64,000 nucleotides of DNA from an uncultured Blautia sp. (lineage in GTDB: Bacteria; Bacillota; Clostridia; Lachnospirales; Lachnospiraceae): NCBI GenBank assembly GCA_937893675.1, contig CALBGI010000056.1, positions 1 to 64,000 of the forward strand, written 5' to 3'. Below are positions 61,397-64,000 of the stretch, piece after piece (the stretch's first letter is position 1; the number at the start of each line of letters is the position of its first letter). Below the pieces are notes generated by a model that was not told the DNA's origin, made no database searches, and saw only the letters and a program-made list of their open reading frames with translations. The position numbers and the translations under genes are program-made.

Positions 61397-62539
61397 ATGA
61401 TGGAAAAGCTTAGAAAGAACTCGGTTTCTTTGCTGGCGCTCCTGCTCATTGTCATCCTCATGGTCCTTCCCACGGGCTATGAGGATGCTGCTATTTACAA
61501 GGATACAGAGCGGGTGCGGGTAAAGGTTCTGTCCACGGATGAAAGCCGGGTGATCAACAACGGTCTGATCCAGTCCGGAGAGCAGTATTGCCAGGTAAAG
61601 GTTCTGGACGGAAAGTTTAAAGGTCAGGAAGCGCGGGCGGTGAACATGCTCAGCGGTTCCCTGGAATCGGACAAGATATATGAGACCGGCGATGTGGCGC
61701 AGGTGGTGATAAGCCATAAGGACGGGGAAATTCTGTCCATTACCATGACAGACCATTTTCGGATAGACAAAGAGCTTCTGCTCGCGGGGCTGTTTGTGCT
61801 GCTCCTGGTGCTGTTTGCAGGACGCGTAGGTTTAAGGGCAGTGTATTCCTTTATCATCACTGTGCTCACCATATGGAAAATCATGGTTCCGGCCTTTCTG
61901 AAGGGGATCAATCCGATCTGGTGCGGGATTGCCATTACGGCTTTTTTGACCGTGCTGATCATTTTTCTGGTGTACGGCTGGGACAAAAAGACCCTGGCAG
62001 CCAGCAGCGGCGCACTTCTGGGCGTGCTTGTGACCTGCATTATGGGCTGCGTGTTCACCGATTTATTTCAGATCCACGGCGCGGTCATGGCATACTCGGA
62101 AAGCCTTCTGTATGCGGGGTATCAGGATCTGAACCTTACCCGGATTTTTATGAGCGGCATTTTTATCGGCGCCTCCGGCGCCATGATGGATCTGGCGGTG
62201 GATATCACGTCTGCGGTCAATGAGGTAATCCAGAAAAAGCCGGAAATCGGCTGGCGGGAGGCTGCCCGTTCAGGTATGAATGTGGGGCGCGCTGCCATGG
62301 GAACCATGACGACAACGCTGCTTTTGGCCTACTCCGGCGGATATATCGCGCTGCTGATGACCTTTATGGCGCAGGGAACCCCCATTGACCATATTTTTAA
62401 TTACAAATATGTGTCAGCGGAAATTCTGGATACCGTGGTGGGAAGCTTCGGCTTGGTGACCGTTGCGCCCTTTACGGCGCTGACCAGCGCGCTTTTGCTG
62501 ACGGGAAGGAGCCGGAAAGAAAAAGAAGTATCGTTGTAA
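61397..62539 (+). CDS. YibE/F-family membrane protein
   Basis: 380 residues: an N-terminal membrane segment, an extracytoplasmic beta-rich region (about 30-120), then about seven membrane segments with the family stretches FIGASGAMMDLAVDITSA and AARSGMNVGRAAMGTMTTTLLLAYSGG. Function is unknown; transport has been proposed. It starts 12 bp after the phosphatase stop, so it is probably co-expressed and may also respond to phosphate. ATG 61397 or 61400. Confidence 0.87.
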   Translation: MMEKLRKNSVSLLALLLIVILMVLPTGYEDAAIYKDTERVRVKVLSTDESRVINNGLIQSGEQYCQVKVLDGKFKGQEARAVNMLSGSLESDKIYETGDVAQVVISHKDGEILSITMTDHFRIDKELLLAGLFVLLLVLFAGRVGLRAVYSFIITVLTIWKIMVPAFLKGINPIWCGIAITAFLTVLIIFLVYGWDKKTLAASSGALLGVLVTCIMGCVFTDLFQIHGAVMAYSESLLYAGYQDLNLTRIFMSGIFIGASGAMMDLAVDITSAVNEVIQKKPEIGWREAARSGMNVGRAAMGTMTTTLLLAYSGGYIALLMTFMAQGTPIDHIFNYKYVSAEILDTVVGSFGLVTVAPFTALTSALLLTGRSRKEKEVSL

Positions 62540-62550
62540 AAAGAGAAAAG

Positions 62551-62598
62551 AGGAGCAGCTCAAAGTGCCCGGAAAGCCTTTTGAGCTGCTCCTTTTTT
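62551..62598 (+). terminator. Terminator after the YibE/F gene
   Basis: AGGAGCAGCTCAAA and TTTGAGCTGCTCCT pair around 15 bases, followed by a T run. Confidence 0.85.
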
Positions 62599-62701
62599 CT
62601 GTAAAGACGCCAGGGCGCCGGGATCGGGACAAGGAGAAGAGCTGGAAATCAGGCGCTGTCTGTAGTAGAATAAAAGCAGCCCTGGCAGGGAAGGTCTCTG
62701 C

Positions 62702-64000
62702 ATGAACAGAGGGACAAGATTTTTCGGGAAAATCCCGGGGGAAACGGAGAAGAAGCACATGAAAAAGGACGGCTTTTTGTACAGAGATGGCGCCGGGAGA
62801 AAGACCGGGTTTTCCATAAGAAACAAGATTTTGCTTCTTGCGGCTGCAGCGGCGCTGCCGTTTCTCGTACTGCTGGTATATCTGCTGGTTTCCATGGGCA
62901 ACTACAGCAAAGCCTATGACAAAATCGTGAGTAATCTGACCATAGCCAATAATTATAATCTGAGCTTTAAGGAAGAAATGGATGAGAGCCTTTACAAGCT
63001 TGTAGTGGGCTATGTGGAATTTGAAAATATTTCCAAGGAAGAAACCCTGAAGGATCCGTACGCGCTGATCGAAGACCTCAGGAGTACGTTTACAGACCTG
63101 ATGGATATTACCACGGGAGAAGAAAGCCGTATGTGGCTGGAAAGTCTTCTGCGGAACATCAGCACTCTGGAAAAAAGAGTGGATGATATCGTGGAAAGTG
63201 TGGCCGCAGGAGGACAGTATGATGAAAATATCGAGGAGCTGGATAATAACATATACATTCTGACGGAGCTGATACAGGATGACATCCAGTATTATATCTA
63301 TTACCAGACGCGGAGTATGGAACAGATCAACAACAACTTGAATGCGCAGATTAACAAGTTTATCATTGTATGCAGTGTGATTATCGGCGCAGTAGTGCTG
63401 GTGGTTGTGGTGCAGACGCTTTTGATCGTATCCGGTATTTTAAGGCCTGTCCGGGAGCTTTATGTGGCAACGGAAAAAGTATCCAGGGGAGACTTTCAGG
63501 CGAGAGCCTCGATTCGCTCCAACGATGAGATCGCAGCGCTGGCCGGCGCCTTCAACAATATGGCCGGAAATATGCAGGCGCTTGTGGATAAGGTCAAGGA
63601 AGACGAGCGAAAAATGCGAAAAGCCGATCTTCGCCTTCTGCAGGAGCAGATCAATCCTCATTTTCTTTACAATACGCTGGATACCATCGTGTGGCTGATC
63701 GAAGCGGAGGAAACAGACAAAGCAGTAAATATGGTTGTAACGCTGTCTGATTTTTTCCGCCTGGTACTCAGCAAGGGGCGGGAATTTATTACCATACGGG
63801 AGGAAGAACAGCATATCAGCAGCTATCTGGAGATTCAGGAGGTGCGCTATCATGACATCATGGAATATGAGGTACAGATAGACAAAAGCCTTTATGAATT
63901 TGAGATCCCCAAGCTGACGCTGCAGCCTCTGGTGGAGAACGCGCTTTACCATGGAATCAAATATAAACGGGCAAAGGGATATATCCATGTGCACGGCGAG
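62702..64000 (+). CDS. YesM-type sensor histidine kinase, truncated by the window end
   Basis: An open frame runs off the right edge. Residues visible: a first membrane segment (about 43-65), an extracellular helical domain with many acidic residues, a second segment (about 220-245), HAMP (GILRPVRELYVATEKVSRGD), then LLQEQINPHFLYNTLD (phosphoacceptor about H320) and LVENALYHGIK of the ATPase domain. The sensor part is helical rather than dCache-like, unlike the two other kinases here. ATG 62702 (after AGGGAAGG) is used; ATG 62759 in the same frame is also possible. A YesN-type regulator is expected just beyond. Confidence 0.88.
   Translation, partial: MNRGTRFFGKIPGETEKKHMKKDGFLYRDGAGRKTGFSIRNKILLLAAAAALPFLVLLVYLLVSMGNYSKAYDKIVSNLTIANNYNLSFKEEMDESLYKLVVGYVEFENISKEETLKDPYALIEDLRSTFTDLMDITTGEESRMWLESLLRNISTLEKRVDDIVESVAAGGQYDENIEELDNNIYILTELIQDDIQYYIYYQTRSMEQINNNLNAQINKFIIVCSVIIGAVVLVVVVQTLLIVSGILRPVRELYVATEKVSRGDFQARASIRSNDEIAALAGAFNNMAGNMQALVDKVKEDERKMRKADLRLLQEQINPHFLYNTLDTIVWLIEAEETDKAVNMVVTLSDFFRLVLSKGREFITIREEEQHISSYLEIQEVRYHDIMEYEVQIDKSLYEFEIPKLTLQPLVENALYHGIKYKRAKGYIHVHGE

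Overview
The window looks like chromosomal DNA from a spore-forming Lachnospiraceae-type Clostridium (Firmicutes, Clostridia), with moderate GC, strong AGGAGG-type ribosome sites and short intergenic gaps. Sporulation and germination genes (spmB, a GerA-type receptor, a DUF3794/LysM coat-type protein), Gram-positive lipoproteins, a GlcT/LicT-type antiterminator and several YesM/YesN two-component systems support this. No tRNA, rRNA, CRISPR array or prophage was seen; the only mobile-type gene is an Rpn-family nuclease/transposase.

Layout. 0-6 kb: spmB, then a PTS operon (antiterminator, HPr, enzyme I, EIIA, EIIBC) behind a RAT/terminator switch. 6-17 kb: cutC, plsC, a PrcB-like lipoprotein, a DUF3794-LysM protein, ispE, a GntR regulator, a germination operon whose second gene fuses the B and C subunits, murI and DUF1934. 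17-24 kb: cell-envelope genes (two tandem deacetylase-like paralogues, a lipoprotein trigger-factor/FKBP chaperone, nagA, a CW-repeat polysaccharide deacetylase). 24-28 kb: a 55-bp direct repeat pair, a GH13 enzyme and glgB. 28-36 kb: two CobW-type GTPase genes, pth, mfd and a SurA-like foldase. 36-39 kb: Rpn protein, HAD phosphatase and DUF4317.

39-49 kb is a galactose/glucose uptake and sensing locus: mglB-mglA-mglC, a YesN/YesM pair and two further sugar-binding proteins. The transporter's MglB is circularly permuted: the segment that is N-terminal in ordinary galactose-binding proteins sits at its C-terminus, and nine of the ten known sugar-contact residues remain. A non-permuted homologue is encoded 8 kb downstream in the same locus. 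MglC has a 220-residue charged coiled-coil extension.

49-59.6 kb is a second sugar locus: a divergent YesM/YesN pair, an AraFGH-type ABC importer, two URO-D-superfamily proteins with HxC...H putative zinc sites, and an intracellular EstA-type esterase. The promoters of one URO-D gene (minus strand) and of the importer operon (plus strand) share the same architecture: two 13-bp direct repeats 20 bp apart, then 21 bp to the -10. I read this as one response-regulator regulon for an arabinose-like, possibly acylated or methylated, substrate. This and the permuted MglB are the best candidates for undescribed biology here.

59.6-64 kb: a secreted alkaline phosphatase with a Pho-box-like promoter, a YibE/F membrane protein, and a third YesM-type sensor kinase that runs off the end of the window.
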